Assembly: GCA_000349905.1 (NCBI GenBank)
Contig: KB722742.1
Span: forward strand, 1,168,386 to 1,232,385
Reading direction: 5' to 3'
From: Volvariella volvacea V23
Lineage: Eukaryota; Basidiomycota; Agaricomycetes; Agaricales; Pluteaceae
DNA length: 64,000 nt
Part shown: piece after piece, positions 50,748-60,902 of the stretch
How positions within the stretch are numbered: the stretch's first letter is position 1
How the letters are laid out: each line of letters begins with the position of its first letter
Made by a program: the position numbers and the translations under genes
Notes under the pieces: generated by a model
What the model was told of the DNA's origin: nothing
Seen by the model: only the letters and a program-made list of their open reading frames with translations
Databases searched by the model: none

Positions 50748-52639
50748 ATGCCCCCGTCAATGACCCCATCAAGGTCCACACCACTACCCCTAGTAACAAG
50801 CTCCTCACCGTGAGTCTTCCTCCACTATCTCGACAATCCCTGGATCATTTCAGATCAGCCTCATACTTTCCTCGTTTATCCTTACCCACCAGACTATCCC
50901 AAGCCAGTAACGTCACAAGGCCAATCAAGGGACTACCTGCCCATCGGCAGAAAGCATCCAACACGACTAAGTATGTCCTCATATGACCTCCCCTTTTCCC
51001 ATTCAAGTAACGTGAAACAGTAGCCGCAAAACGAAACCGGCGTCAGCGTATGTCCATGTCCCTCCCTCTTTTCGTCTTTTTCTTTAAATTGTATTAATTA
51101 GGGTTGCGTCAACCATTGACGGATACACACGATGGTTGTCCACTCACAACGTCAAATACGATTCGACGTGGTGGGCACCCGCAAATTTCATGACTCACAT
51201 GACGACCGTAGTTTATCCCGAATACGTTCTAACGGAAGATGTAGGTCCTCATTCTTCATCCTTTCCATCACTCCTCAAAGTTTTCAGGCCTTGCACATCG
51301 TGCAGGGTACACTCTCCTGGCGCCCCAAAGGCGTAAAGGACTTCGAGCGATGGTGCAAGAGTATAGGAGCTCGGTTAGAACAAGGCGACAGATACCAGTT
51401 CAAAAACAACCTCTCTACATTCGCAACTTTGTGGCACAGTTTGACTAATAAATTCGAACGGGGGGAGCCAGAGGCAGCTCTACGGTTAGCGCTTGACATA
51501 CAAGGCTTCATCGCGTTCGAACAGTGCGCCGCTGCTGACAAACAATGGCGGTATGTACAGTAACCTGGATGTACTGTTACCGCTCATATTCTGATTGTGG
51601 CTGCCCACCACCACCCAGCTCAGAACCTCTGCTGTCGCTCCCATGGGGTTCTGAGAGTCCCGATTGTGTTCGCGTCGATGCAATCGTCACAGCTACTGTT
51701 CCGTCGGATTTGCAAAGCCTTATACCAGATGGCCCAGTGGGGTCCTGGGGAAACACCAAGACGGCACGGTCAGAACTGCCGTCTGTCGTAGTGTTCATCA
51801 TGGAAGCGAAGAAGGACTCTATGCGAGATGACCAAGTTCTGCGACAACTCCAGATGTCTTTTTATTCTGCTCATCTGCACCGGAAGAGGCTGGCGATGGA
51901 GAGTGGCCCGATTTTCGGTGCAACCCTGATTGGGACCAACGTCCGACTTTACGTATCTCATATGGTCGATAAGGACTTGGTAGGATTTTGACTGTCCCAG
52001 CAGGGAAAAACATCTTGACTTACTCCTCTCTAGATCGTCCAACCAATACGTGGTTTCTATAGACTCGCATGCTTCAATGAATATTTGAGGTTATATTTTG
52101 ACCTTTGCAGGATCTCAGAATACCAAACTCGGTGGCTTGAAGAAGAATTTGAGCGTTGGAGGGGGGATCAGACAATGCAGGGCCAGAAAATTGACACCAT
52201 GGCTGCGAGGGAGGGTTTCTACTCTGAGTCAAATAATGGTGCTGAACACGGGGAAGAAAGTTTGGATATCGAAATGGCAAATGGCGAACATGATCGAGGA
52301 GTGGTGGGTGATCAAGGAGTGGAGGATGATTGGATCCCAGGAGATTGGGATATCCTGACGACAGAGAACGTTCATTTGCTCGACGCCGATGAACAGGAGT
52401 ATAGTACCCCTGTTCTAGAGTGGCAAGCGAGCTTAGAGTCGGATCTGAATGCTAGTGTGGAGAGCACGGATGATGCTGTTGAGGACGGTGATCAAGCTCC
52501 CGATTCGCATGACGACACGATTGTCGTTGGCTCTGTGGAATGCTTTGAAGCATTGATACGTGGTATGGATCTACACTCTGTCTCGGATAAGCAAACTGGG
52601 TTAGTAATTGTGCAAGACGTTAGTGCGTGTAGTAATTAG
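50748..52639 (+). CDS. Unknown protein with a PD-(D/E)XK-like D...ExK pattern
   Basis: Seven exons (50748-50809, 50854-50970, 51021-51047, 51102-51240, 51288-51550, 51619-51979, 52034-52639) give 524 residues, all GT-AG and in frame. The N terminus is basic and Ser/Thr-rich and probably disordered. A central domain (about 70-340) contains WWAPANFM, VKDFERWCK, then VRVDAIVTA, an insertion, VVVFIMEAKKDSM and DDQVLRQLQ, followed by GATLIGTNVRLYVSH. This order of an Asp in a strand, E-A-K at the end of the next strand, and a Gln in a following helix is the layout of PD-(D/E)XK nuclease folds and of related inactive domains. The C-terminal 170 residues are acidic (DDWIPGDWD, DSHDDTIVVG). Assignment to a nuclease is inference; I do not recognise a named family. 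Confidence 0.7.
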
Positions 52640-53135
52640 CAGCATACGCGTACTGTAGCTAAGTACTCCAGAAAGCTGGCACTTACCGCAATTTGTAAGA
52701 TGACCACCGCAGTTTCGCTTTAAATGTTCTCGTGTACTTGAGCGAAAATTTATTTGCACCCAAGAAGTGTAGCGAATTTAGGTGGTCTGATGGTGTTAAG
52801 CAAAAGAGCGGGACACAGCAAGGCTTGTGATGCATTTCGCTGATGAGTGAAAGGCAATGGGAAAGATAGGAACTCTCCTATCATCATAGAAAACATCGAC
52901 GGCATCTTTTATCAGCGTACATGTGGCGTTGGGTGCGTGTGCGCACCATAATCATGACCATCGATACGCATTTCATGGAGCACATTCTTCACCACGACCC
53001 TCGAACCGTCCGTCGGGCAACAACATTCAATTGCAGGCGTAGCGATTTACATTCATGTGGCGTATCACCGCGCGTCAGACAACACAGAGCAACCACACAC
53101 GCCAGACCCCAAGCCAAGATCCAAACCCCCCCAGA
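52640..53135. other. Convergent intergenic region, no gene seen
   Basis: About 500 bp between two converging genes, presumably both 3' UTRs. No other feature is visible. Confidence 0.4.
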
Positions 53136-53999
53136 TTACGGCACCAAAGCCTGCTCCTCCCACCTCCCCACCTCCGTCTCGCTCCTCCAAAACCTCGTCC
53201 TCCTGTTCGGCACGACGCCCAACTCGACATAGTCCACCTCGCTCGGCTCCACGACCACGAGCGCGAAATTCCTGATCGCCTTGTCCCAGTTCCTTTGTGC
53301 CTCTTCTTGGCTCGCCATTGCTCCTTCGGTTATGTTCCTTTCGTCCCCGGGAGGGAAGAGTTTGAGAGGCCAACGACGAGATTCTTCTTTGACATTACCA
53401 AGGATGGGTGTTCCAGGCGTCGGACGACACCACGAGGCCTTCATCGCTGGATTCATATTGTCGAATTGTTCGCGACGCTGGGACTCCCAGTCGAATCCCT
53501 CTTTAACTAACCCGACGAATCCGTTCAGGCTCGTCCCCGATGCGGTGGTGTTCCCAGCATCTTGGGACTGCTTGACGAAATCGCTCCACGCCCGATATGC
53601 GTCTTTTTCGTCGGCGTTGGTGGGATCGGGGACGACCTTGGCGACGCCTAGAATCCTAAACTGTTCTTGGGATCCATCGATCCACCAGGCCAGCTCGACG
53701 CTGGGGTTGGCGATGAGCTGTTTGACCTTGGGCGTGCGTATGTCTGTGGTGGTGAGCAGGAGGGGCGAGGACGGGTCGTTCTGGGGAGCGAGGAAGGAGC
53801 GGAAGATGTGCGAGCGGACGCGGGGTTGGGCGTGGTCGTGATTCGGTGAGTGGGCGTTGGAGCCGATTGTTGCGATTTGGATGACTGCGAGATAAGATAA
53901 GGGTGCTGGAGATTCGTGGCTGGGCTTACCGGATGATTTGTCGTGCTTGGCGAGTGCGTTTTCGATGGCTGCCTTCCAAGGCGGGATGGTTGAGGACAT
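53136..53999 (-). CDS. FMN-binding pyridoxamine 5'-phosphate oxidase-like protein (Alr4036 type)
   Basis: Exons 53999-53930 and 53884-53136 give 272 residues. The fold is recognisable from PPWKAAIENALAKH at the N terminus, VIQIATIG, RVRSHIFRSF, TTTDIRTPKVKQL, SVELAWWIDGSQEQFRILG and the C-terminal NFALVVVEPSEVDYVEL...RRTRFWR. These match the Alr4036-type family of FMN-binding split-barrel proteins; fungal members are distant from the vitamin B6 oxidase, so the substrate is uncertain. The 45-bp intron is a multiple of three and contains no stop, so retention would insert 15 residues between DKSS and VIQIA; splicing restores the usual sequence. A long Asn/Ala-rich segment near residue 140 is normal for fungal homologues. 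Confidence 0.88.
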   Translation of the reverse strand: MSSTIPPWKAAIENALAKHDKSSGKPSHESPAPLSYLAVIQIATIGSNAHSPNHDHAQPRVRSHIFRSFLAPQNDPSSPLLLTTTDIRTPKVKQLIANPSVELAWWIDGSQEQFRILGVAKVVPDPTNADEKDAYRAWSDFVKQSQDAGNTTASGTSLNGFVGLVKEGFDWESQRREQFDNMNPAMKASWCRPTPGTPILGNVKEESRRWPLKLFPPGDERNITEGAMASQEEAQRNWDKAIRNFALVVVEPSEVDYVELGVVPNRRTRFWRSETEVGRWEEQALVP

Positions 54000-54802
54000 G
54001 GTTGTGAGTCTGCCTGATTTCTGGAGGTTGTTGGTCGGAGAGTGGTTTCAAGACGTGGTTTCGTCACTGGATAGGAGAATTGAGATCGACGGCGTGGCTG
54101 GTCCATTGAGCTCTCGACTACCCGCCTCCACTTTCGTAGGTGGTATCCGGGACGGTACCCGGGATGCCCTGAGCCTTGGTCCATCGTTTACCACACTGAA
54201 GCCCCATTTCGTGCGGTGATGAACGTTTGAGTGAGCGAACGTGTGCATCTGGTCCACGACAGACGTCCATCGGGACCCTTGCACGTCGTACACCCTGACT
54301 CGCAGTGGGATATCTCCGAAATGGCAGCCTGAAAGGGCGTCTTGTCCTTCTTTGCCCCTTCAAGACCAGGACCTGGGCTGGCCAGTGCCAGTGTGGCAAC
54401 ACCACCCCATTCTGCCACAGTCCCTGCATCACGGTGACAGCAATACTGGACTTGACCACACCCTTGACTTTCCAACTTGGACCAACTGTTGCTGATTTTC
54501 CAAGTCCTGACGGTTGCTATAATTGCTTTCCCGTTCGACTTTTTGCTGTTCCTCGTTTCCGCGTTTCTCCTCCCCTCCCCTCCCCAACCTATATAAGGTC
54601 CCTCCTTGCAGAACCGCCCCACACCTCTCCCCTTCACACTCTTCCCAGTGAAGCACTGGGAAGTAAAGACGTCGTCTCACACGCCGCCACTCCTGGACCG
54701 TGCGCATCCTAGACACGTAAAACTCCCAAATTTCTCACCCGCTTGACAACTCCAAGCTTCCAACCACACGTCACACCCCACCCCACCCTCGACCTATCAA
54801 AC
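54000..54802. promoter_or_regulatory. Divergent promoter region with TATA box
   Basis: About 800 bp separate the minus-strand oxidase-like gene from the plus-strand acidic-protein gene. A TATATAAG box at 54590-54597, preceded by a C/T-rich tract, lies about 205 bp before the plus-strand ATG. Open frames on both strands here have no recognisable residues. Confidence 0.5.
54590..54597 (+). promoter_or_regulatory. TATA box of the acidic-protein gene
   Basis: Sequence TATATAAG directly follows a pyrimidine-rich run (tcccctcccctcccc). Transcription would be expected to start roughly 30-100 bp downstream, leaving a leader of 100-170 bases before the ATG at 54803. The assignment is by consensus only. 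Confidence 0.45.
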
Positions 54803-55960
54803 ATGTCAACAGCAGCAATTGCAGCAGCCGCAGCCGCAAAATCTCAACAGGCCAACGGGCACGGTGTTGACGGCGAAAACGGCACTGCCGCGACAACCAC
54901 CAACCCAAAGAACGTTTATCAAGAAGAGGAAGCAGACGATGTGAACGACGACGAAGAAGAAGAGGAAGAAAGCGACGAATACGAGGTTGAGGACGACGAC
55001 GACGGGGATGGCGACTACCAAGAGGTATGCATTCATTCGCCAATTCTATCGAACACGGATGCTCACAAGTTTACGTTCTTTCCTCCCCGCACTCCCCTTG
55101 TCTCATATTCCCCTCCTGCTTCGTCCATTCCCATCATCCCCATTCAACAACCCAACCCGTCCTCGTTGACGTACTCGGCCCCCCGGACATACCTGCCGTC
55201 ACGGCAATAAACGCGCATGCACACCGCAAACCGCTCGCCGTTTACCTCCCAAATCAACCCACCAACCGGCCAATCAACCAACCACGCCGCCTATCCTGCA
55301 TCCGGAAATACACGCATGGTTACGCTTACGCTTACCGCTCACGTATCATCTCGGTCATGGCGTGTGACGCGTTTCGTTCCGTTCCGTCGAACGGTCCGTC
55401 ATATTTCCGGTCCGCTACCGCGTTCGACGTCGGTTATGTTATGCGAACACGAACGTGGCCGTGATACTGCCCTCGGCGCGGTTTCCACGATGGCACTATC
55501 GCCATGGGTATATTCGGGATAACGTCGTCGTTACTGGACGATGATATCGCAGGGCGAAGATCAGGAAGATGGGGAAGGAGATTACGATAATGGCGAGAAC
55601 GATGATGAAAATGGAGAGGTGCACGTGCAAGATAGGCAGGTAGGTTGAGTTGGTGCTGTAAATAGCGCACAGGGATCTGATTGCTGTCTTTTTGCAGAAC
55701 TTGACTGCGCTCTTGCTTGGTGATGTAAGTCAACCGCTGCCGCTAGGTAACTCAACATCTAATGCATGTCGTGGTTATAGCCCAACGCGGAGGACGAGGA
55801 AGCGGACCAAGACGAGGCCGACGTCGACGATGAGGATGACGAAGAAGAGTACGACGAGGAAGACGAGGGCGTCTCGCCTACCACCTCAAAGAAACGGGCT
55901 TACGAGGACGAGGAAGAGGAGGATGAAGACCAGGCCGCCAAGAAGAAGGTCAAGGCTTGA
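54803..55960 (+). CDS. Highly acidic low-complexity protein, probably nuclear
   Basis: Exons 54803-55024, 55553-55639, 55698-55724 and 55781-55960 give 171 residues with all junctions between codons. Nearly half the residues are Glu or Asp. The N terminus is Ala-rich, the middle is Asp/Glu/Tyr-rich, exon 3 (27 nt) encodes NLTALLLGD, and the C terminus ends with a nuclear-localisation-like stretch (TSKKRAYED ... KKKVKA). Such composition is typical of histone-binding or prothymosin-like chaperones, but I cannot assign a family. NLTALLLGDPNAEDEE is the only ordered-looking segment and likely the conserved core. The first intron is unusually long for this window (528 bp) and contains open frames that I regard as non-coding. 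Confidence 0.72.
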
Positions 55961-56516
55961 GCCATTGCCCTGTGGGTTGATTGCTGAGGAGGAGACAAGA
56001 CTCGGCGATGGTCTTGTGGCGCATTCTGTTGAAAGGGAAGCTAAAGATACAGAAATTGAGTTATTGGTTCTTTATTGATACCCTACCCCGTGTTTTCGCG
56101 CGTGTTTGTTCTGTTTCGAGCTCTGCGTTTTGTGTGTTTTGTTTTATAGGTACTATATGTGTGTTTCGAGTGCATCCTGAGGCTGTTGTCTGTTGTTCAC
56201 TTACGCATATGATGCAGTATATACTTGTATGTGTACAGACGTATGGCCCAAGTTGGTGCAGTCGCTGTTCGGTTTCTGGTTGGGCGGTCAGTATGTCGTG
56301 GCCAGAGTTGTTTGTTGTTCCCTTTATACGAAATGTAATCGATGTTGCTTCAAGGAGTCGAGAGCGATATAGATGCACATTGCTATTGCCATAGATTGCA
56401 GTACGTGATACAAGATATAGATAAGGAAACATTCATTCATTCACACATCGCTACATTCACATCAATAAATCCTTCCCTGCACACTGCTCCACACCACACG
56501 ACATCATACTCGCACA
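55961..56516. other. Convergent 3' region, no gene seen
   Basis: About 560 bp between the acidic-protein gene and the next minus-strand gene. It is T-rich after the stop codon, as expected of 3' UTR sequence. No separate feature is supported. Confidence 0.4.
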
Positions 56517-57386
56517 TCACAACACAATCAACCCATTCTCGACCAAAATCCTCATCCTCCTCTCCGCCTCCGACAGCCCCCTCAACCCGCCCACTTCCAC
56601 CAACTCCCCAAGCTCGTCGGACCCCGCGTTTTCGTCCTCGGTTCCTCCACGGCCATTCCACGAGCCTGCAGAGAACAACCCAGCCGGCTGGACATCGTAA
56701 CCCACGCTCCCGTCGCCGTCCGAGATCTCCCTCAAGTTGTCTTCGTATCCTCTCACCCTGCGAATCGCCCGAGGCGAATCAAAACTACGAGGCGACGCAT
56801 CATAATCTTTGCGCTTCGCACCCAGCCCATGTGGAGAGGGACCGGGGAGGGGTATGGGTGGGTTCACGAGCGTGGCTGCTCCGGGCGAGTATGGGGTAGA
56901 CAGCGGGCTGGGCGCGATCGTGTCCGTGGTCGTCTCGGGCGTGTCTACTATTGAGCTCGAGGCTGAACGCGGACTTGAGCTTGGACCCTCCTCTGGGGTT
57001 TTGGCGACGACTGGGGCGGGGACACCGAGCCATGAGCAGTACGCGTTCAGATCGATGTTGGGCAGTGGGGAGGAGTCTGTGTCCGGGGATGCTTGTGCGA
57101 TCCGAGAGGTCGTTGCGTGCGAGTGAGAAGTCTGGGGCTGGGCTGGTGCTGGTGGCGCTGGTTCGTCGCTACAGACTCTCCATGGGCAAGAAGAGAGCGA
57201 GGACGAATCGGGCTCGCGGTCCCGCCACTCGTGGACGCTCTGGCTGAGCTGCGCCTCGACGCGCCGGAAATCCTGTGGCGCCGAGATTTCGAGCTTGCGG
57301 CCCCGGACCGTGGTAGTGGTGTGGGCCAGAAGACGGGCCTTCTGGAGGTACTCGGTGGGCCAGTTGCGGAGCCTTCTGGATGGCAT
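56517..57386 (-). CDS. Ser/Pro-rich protein of unknown function
   Basis: The conservative model from the ATG at 57386 gives 289 residues in one exon; the frame stays open upstream to 57728, and 57536 is an alternative start. Residues near the N terminus look ordered and basic (PSRRLRNWPTEYLQKARLL, TTTVRGRKLEIS). The middle is rich in Pro, Ser and Thr, with a short conserved-looking island NIDLNAYCSWLG. The C terminus has RAIRRVRGYEDNLREI and ends GLSEAERRMRILVENGLIVL. No domain is recognised; the charged islands within disordered sequence suggest a nuclear regulatory protein, but that is a guess. A further 5' exon is possible because the frame upstream contains pyrimidine tracts typical of an intron. 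Confidence 0.55.
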   Translation of the reverse strand: MPSRRLRNWPTEYLQKARLLAHTTTTVRGRKLEISAPQDFRRVEAQLSQSVHEWRDREPDSSSLSSCPWRVCSDEPAPPAPAQPQTSHSHATTSRIAQASPDTDSSPLPNIDLNAYCSWLGVPAPVVAKTPEEGPSSSPRSASSSIVDTPETTTDTIAPSPLSTPYSPGAATLVNPPIPLPGPSPHGLGAKRKDYDASPRSFDSPRAIRRVRGYEDNLREISDGDGSVGYDVQPAGLFSAGSWNGRGGTEDENAGSDELGELVEVGGLRGLSEAERRMRILVENGLIVL

Positions 57387-57771
57387 GCTGGGCTTGTGGG
57401 TGGTGCTTGGTTCGGACAAAGTTTGGAGAAAACTGGATAAAGATATCAGCAGAGGTGGTGTGCATGCGGCGGATGAGAGCTCACGGTGGGTGGAGGTGGA
57501 CAGTCGTTGGAGGACGCCATGGCTACGGCGGGGCATTTGTAGTCGTAATTGCTGTGGACTGCCCGTAATGAACAAGGACAAAGGGAGGTGCAACGAGGAG
57601 ACGCGTGGCTTGCCGTATCCGTGCACTCGCTGCGAGGCTCGAGGGCTGTTGTACTCGCCAAAGGAGCACTCGTCCATGCTTACCGCGACGTCGATGGAAT
57701 AGCCGGCGCTGATTAGATTTGGCCGCACACCTTGGCAATCGATACGCCCGATCCGGGGGATTGGTTCCGAG
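57387..57771. other. Divergent intergenic region with a Zn2Cys6-like remnant on the plus strand
   Basis: The 385 bp lie between two genes read away from each other. The plus strand from about 57568 to 57660 reads NKDKGRCNEE...PYPCTRCEARGL, which resembles the second half of a fungal Zn2Cys6 DNA-binding cluster, but the positions of the first two and the last cysteines hold Leu, Met and Tyr. No complete gene can be built around it. Confidence 0.35.
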
Positions 57772-60700
57772 ATGGAGGCACGAGAGCCGCGGACATCGGA
57801 TCAAAACTGCGACGGCTTCTCCAGACAGCTCCCGCGCTGGCTCTCTGCTCCCCTCCGCCGCAGACGCAGACAAACATTCCTGGTGAGATCCGTCCGCTTT
57901 CGTGGGACCGGCTCCGTTGACAGCATCGCGATGACCCGCTGCGCTGCACTGCTTGGGAATGGTCGCCACGCTTGATCTTGGGACGGGCAGCGAACCGGCT
58001 GGGTGTGTGCGTGCAAATCCGTCCCACCGCACAATTTCAAAAAGGGACTCCGCCTCCTCAACTTCGACTTTCTGCCCCTCGACCTGATTTATTTCGTGAG
58101 CGGTCCACCCCTCTCCTCTCGCCTCAGGCTGACGACCCGGCTCAGATCCTCGAGCGCCTGCACCCGCTCGATCTGCCCAACCTGTCCAGGACGACGACAG
58201 CGCTCAGCAGACTGACATGCAGCGACTCGTGCATCTCCGTCTGGAAACACGCCTGGTCGCTCAGCCAGCTCCCTTCCTGTCCCCCGGGACTGCCCCACCC
58301 GATCTGGGCCAGCCTTCTCTTCGGAAACTTTATCTGCAGTGTGCGCATTTTATCTCACCCACCCCAACTTTAACTTACCCACCCTACCGACGACCCCACA
58401 TCCCGGCTCCGCTCCGTGCCGCCCATCTAGAGATGTGGCAATGCGGCGGAGGTCCTCGACATCGGTCTGCGCTTGCGCTACTGCAACTGTTGTCGACAGA
58501 AATAGTGAGCCCCTCGTCTCCGATGCTCTTCACCTCCTCAATCATCATCAGTTTATGTGGATTCAAGGACATCTATGGCGTCGACGAGCAAGATCTACCA
58601 GACGCAGAACGCGAGTCCGCCGACATCATCCCTTCAAGCTCATGCTCCCGTACGTCCTCGCCCTCATCTCTTTTCCAAGAGAGCGATGGCTCGATGTGGG
58701 CGTACTCCAGCAAGATCTTCTACCGCCCCGAAGCGGCCGCAATCTACTCCGAGTATCGCCACCTCCGCGACACCGTCGCTCAACTACAGGACCAGCCTGG
58801 CGCGGAGGCAGAAGCCGCTCGGCAGAGGTTGGGCGCCTTCTTGGACGAGCGACGGGAGGTCATGGAGGCCCACCGGTCCACGTTGATGGGGTTTAACAAT
58901 TGGAGGAGGAAGCTCCGGAGCGAGGTGAAGAGCTGTCGCGCGAGAAGGAGACCCCGGCTGATTCGCAAGTGAGTTGTCGCATGCACTTTGTATGAGGGTG
59001 TGCTAAGTGTCAAGCAGGGTTGTAAACCGATTCGTCAAGCAGGGCTACTCCATTCGCGATGTAGAGGAAGGAGTTGTGGGTGATTTTAGGCTAGTGGAGG
59101 ACTATCTGTGGGGTGGTCTAACAACGAAAGGTATCTATCCCTTGTTCTCCCTGTTCCGCCCACTCACTCGCCCTCCTTCTCCCCAGCCTGGAAAAAGATA
59201 CAAGAGATTCTAACACCCCTCATTCACAGCGCCACCGAAAAGCGAGTCGAGCGCGAGCGCCACATCTACCGCACACAATGCGCACACATCCTCGACACTG
59301 TACGTTCCCAGTGGGCCATGTCTGTCGTTCCCCCGATAGAATGGCCGTATTTGCCGCCGAGATCAGAGCTGGTCGAGTGGCAGCCGATTTGGAATGTATT
59401 GGAAAGGACAAAGGTGGAGGAGCTGAGGCTAGAGTGTTTTGAGGACGAGGGGGAGGACGAGGGGGGAGAGGGGCGGGGGGTTTTGAGCACTTGTGGGGGG
59501 GAGATGAGCAGGTCTGCGGATGAGTGGAGGGCGAGGAAGATGAGGGAGTTGGCTGAGCTGCTGGTACCGGTAGAGCCAATCAATACAAGACAGGAAGGCG
59601 GAGAGGACGCAAGTTGTACTACGGGCGAAATGGAGGGGAGGAGCTTGTATTTTGGGAGACTGTTTTGTCCTCCCGGCCCTTCGCCGCGTTTGCCCTCTTC
59701 GTCCTTATCACCGTCGAACCGCTACTACAGCTCCGATCTAGATCGCGAGCTGGACTTGTCTTCCCTTTCCCTTGCGACGTCGGTGTTCTCCTGCAACGCC
59801 TGGGCTGAGAGCTCGCAAGGGTTTATAGGGTGGGAGGAGGCAGGACAGCACTTGCGGTGTGTGCGTTTGCAGGATGGGGGGAGGATGTATTTGGAGCAGA
59901 GGGGTGTGGCGGCTGTCAAGGAAGTCGTTCGAGTGCTTGGCTTGGACGGTGATGCAGAGGCGGTGGATGGGAGTGGAGGTATGGGCGGAGACGGGAGTAG
60001 AGATTCGGGGAGAGGAAAGGGAAAAGAAAGGGAGAGGGAGAGGAGAGTAACGGCGAAGGAGCTAGATAAGATGGACGAGAGGTTTGTCTGTGGGCTGTGT
60101 GAAGTCCAGCCGAGGTCGAGGGGGAGACAGGCGCTTAGCTGGAGAGGCTGCGTAAGTACCCTTTCCTTCCCTTCCCCTCTCTTCTACCTGCTCATAAGGT
60201 TCTCTGGATCCTACGCAGGTCGCACACTACTTGGATATAACAGCGCTCCTCACGCACAACTTTGATACTCCGCCTCAGTGGATCCGTCTCGCCCCCTATG
60301 CCCTGCACAACGTCAAAGCGCGGGAGAGGAAAGATACATATTATCGTGACAAGGCGTGGTGCTGCAATCTTTGTGCCATCAATTGGGACAGAAGGGGGAC
60401 AAGGGGGGAGATTATGAGGCACGTTGTCGAGGAGTGAGCTTTGTTCTTCCCCCTTTCCCGCTGCCTTTTTCTACACCCCATATACGCGCATGTGCTAACC
60501 TCCAGCCCACCACTCGCACCCAGACACAAGATCCCCAGCCCAATTGAAAACACGCACTTTTTCTACTTTGACAAGCCGCACCGGTGGCCTCGACCTGTGC
60601 GGCTCGTGGAGCGGCCAATGGCGAATTTGCGGTGTGGGGTTTGCCCGCCGGAGAGGTCGAGTCGGTTGTTTTTTGAGAGGGGGGTGAGGGACCATTTGAG

Positions 60701-60902
60701 GGATAAGTGAGTGGATGGGTTTTTTGTGTTTCTTTCTCCCTTTCTGCTCTTCGCGTTCTTTCTCCTTTCTTTTCCCTCTCTTATTTACTGTGGCGTTTAC
60801 TGATGCGGTGGACTTGGGATCTACAGACATCAGATAGAACAACCGCAGGAAAATGAGCATTATTTTCAGATGGAGCTGTTTCTGAATCACCAGTCCCAAT
60901 GA
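57772..60902 (+). CDS. Long F-box protein with zinc ribbon and three C-terminal zinc modules (copy B)
   Basis: Eleven exons (57772-57882, 57991-58095, 58146-58340, 58431-58504, 58552-58649, 58680-58968, 59018-59130, 59187-60151, 60219-60433, 60524-60706, 60827-60902) give 807 residues in frame. After an Arg-rich N terminus comes an F-box (FLPLDLIYFILERLHPLDL), then a zinc ribbon C-x2-C-x13-C-x2-C (CSRCGNAAE...YCNCC, about 136-155). A long charged and coiled middle follows (YSEYRHLRDTVAQL, EKRVERERH). The C terminus has three Cys/His modules: FVCGLC...HYLD, WCCNLC...HVVEEH and LRCGVC...HLRDKH. This is the same order as in the gene at 16793-19741, and several introns are at matching sites. The first exon is the weakest part. 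Expected role by family: substrate receptor of an SCF ubiquitin ligase; targets unknown. Codon use is more GC-rich than in copy A. Confidence 0.83.
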
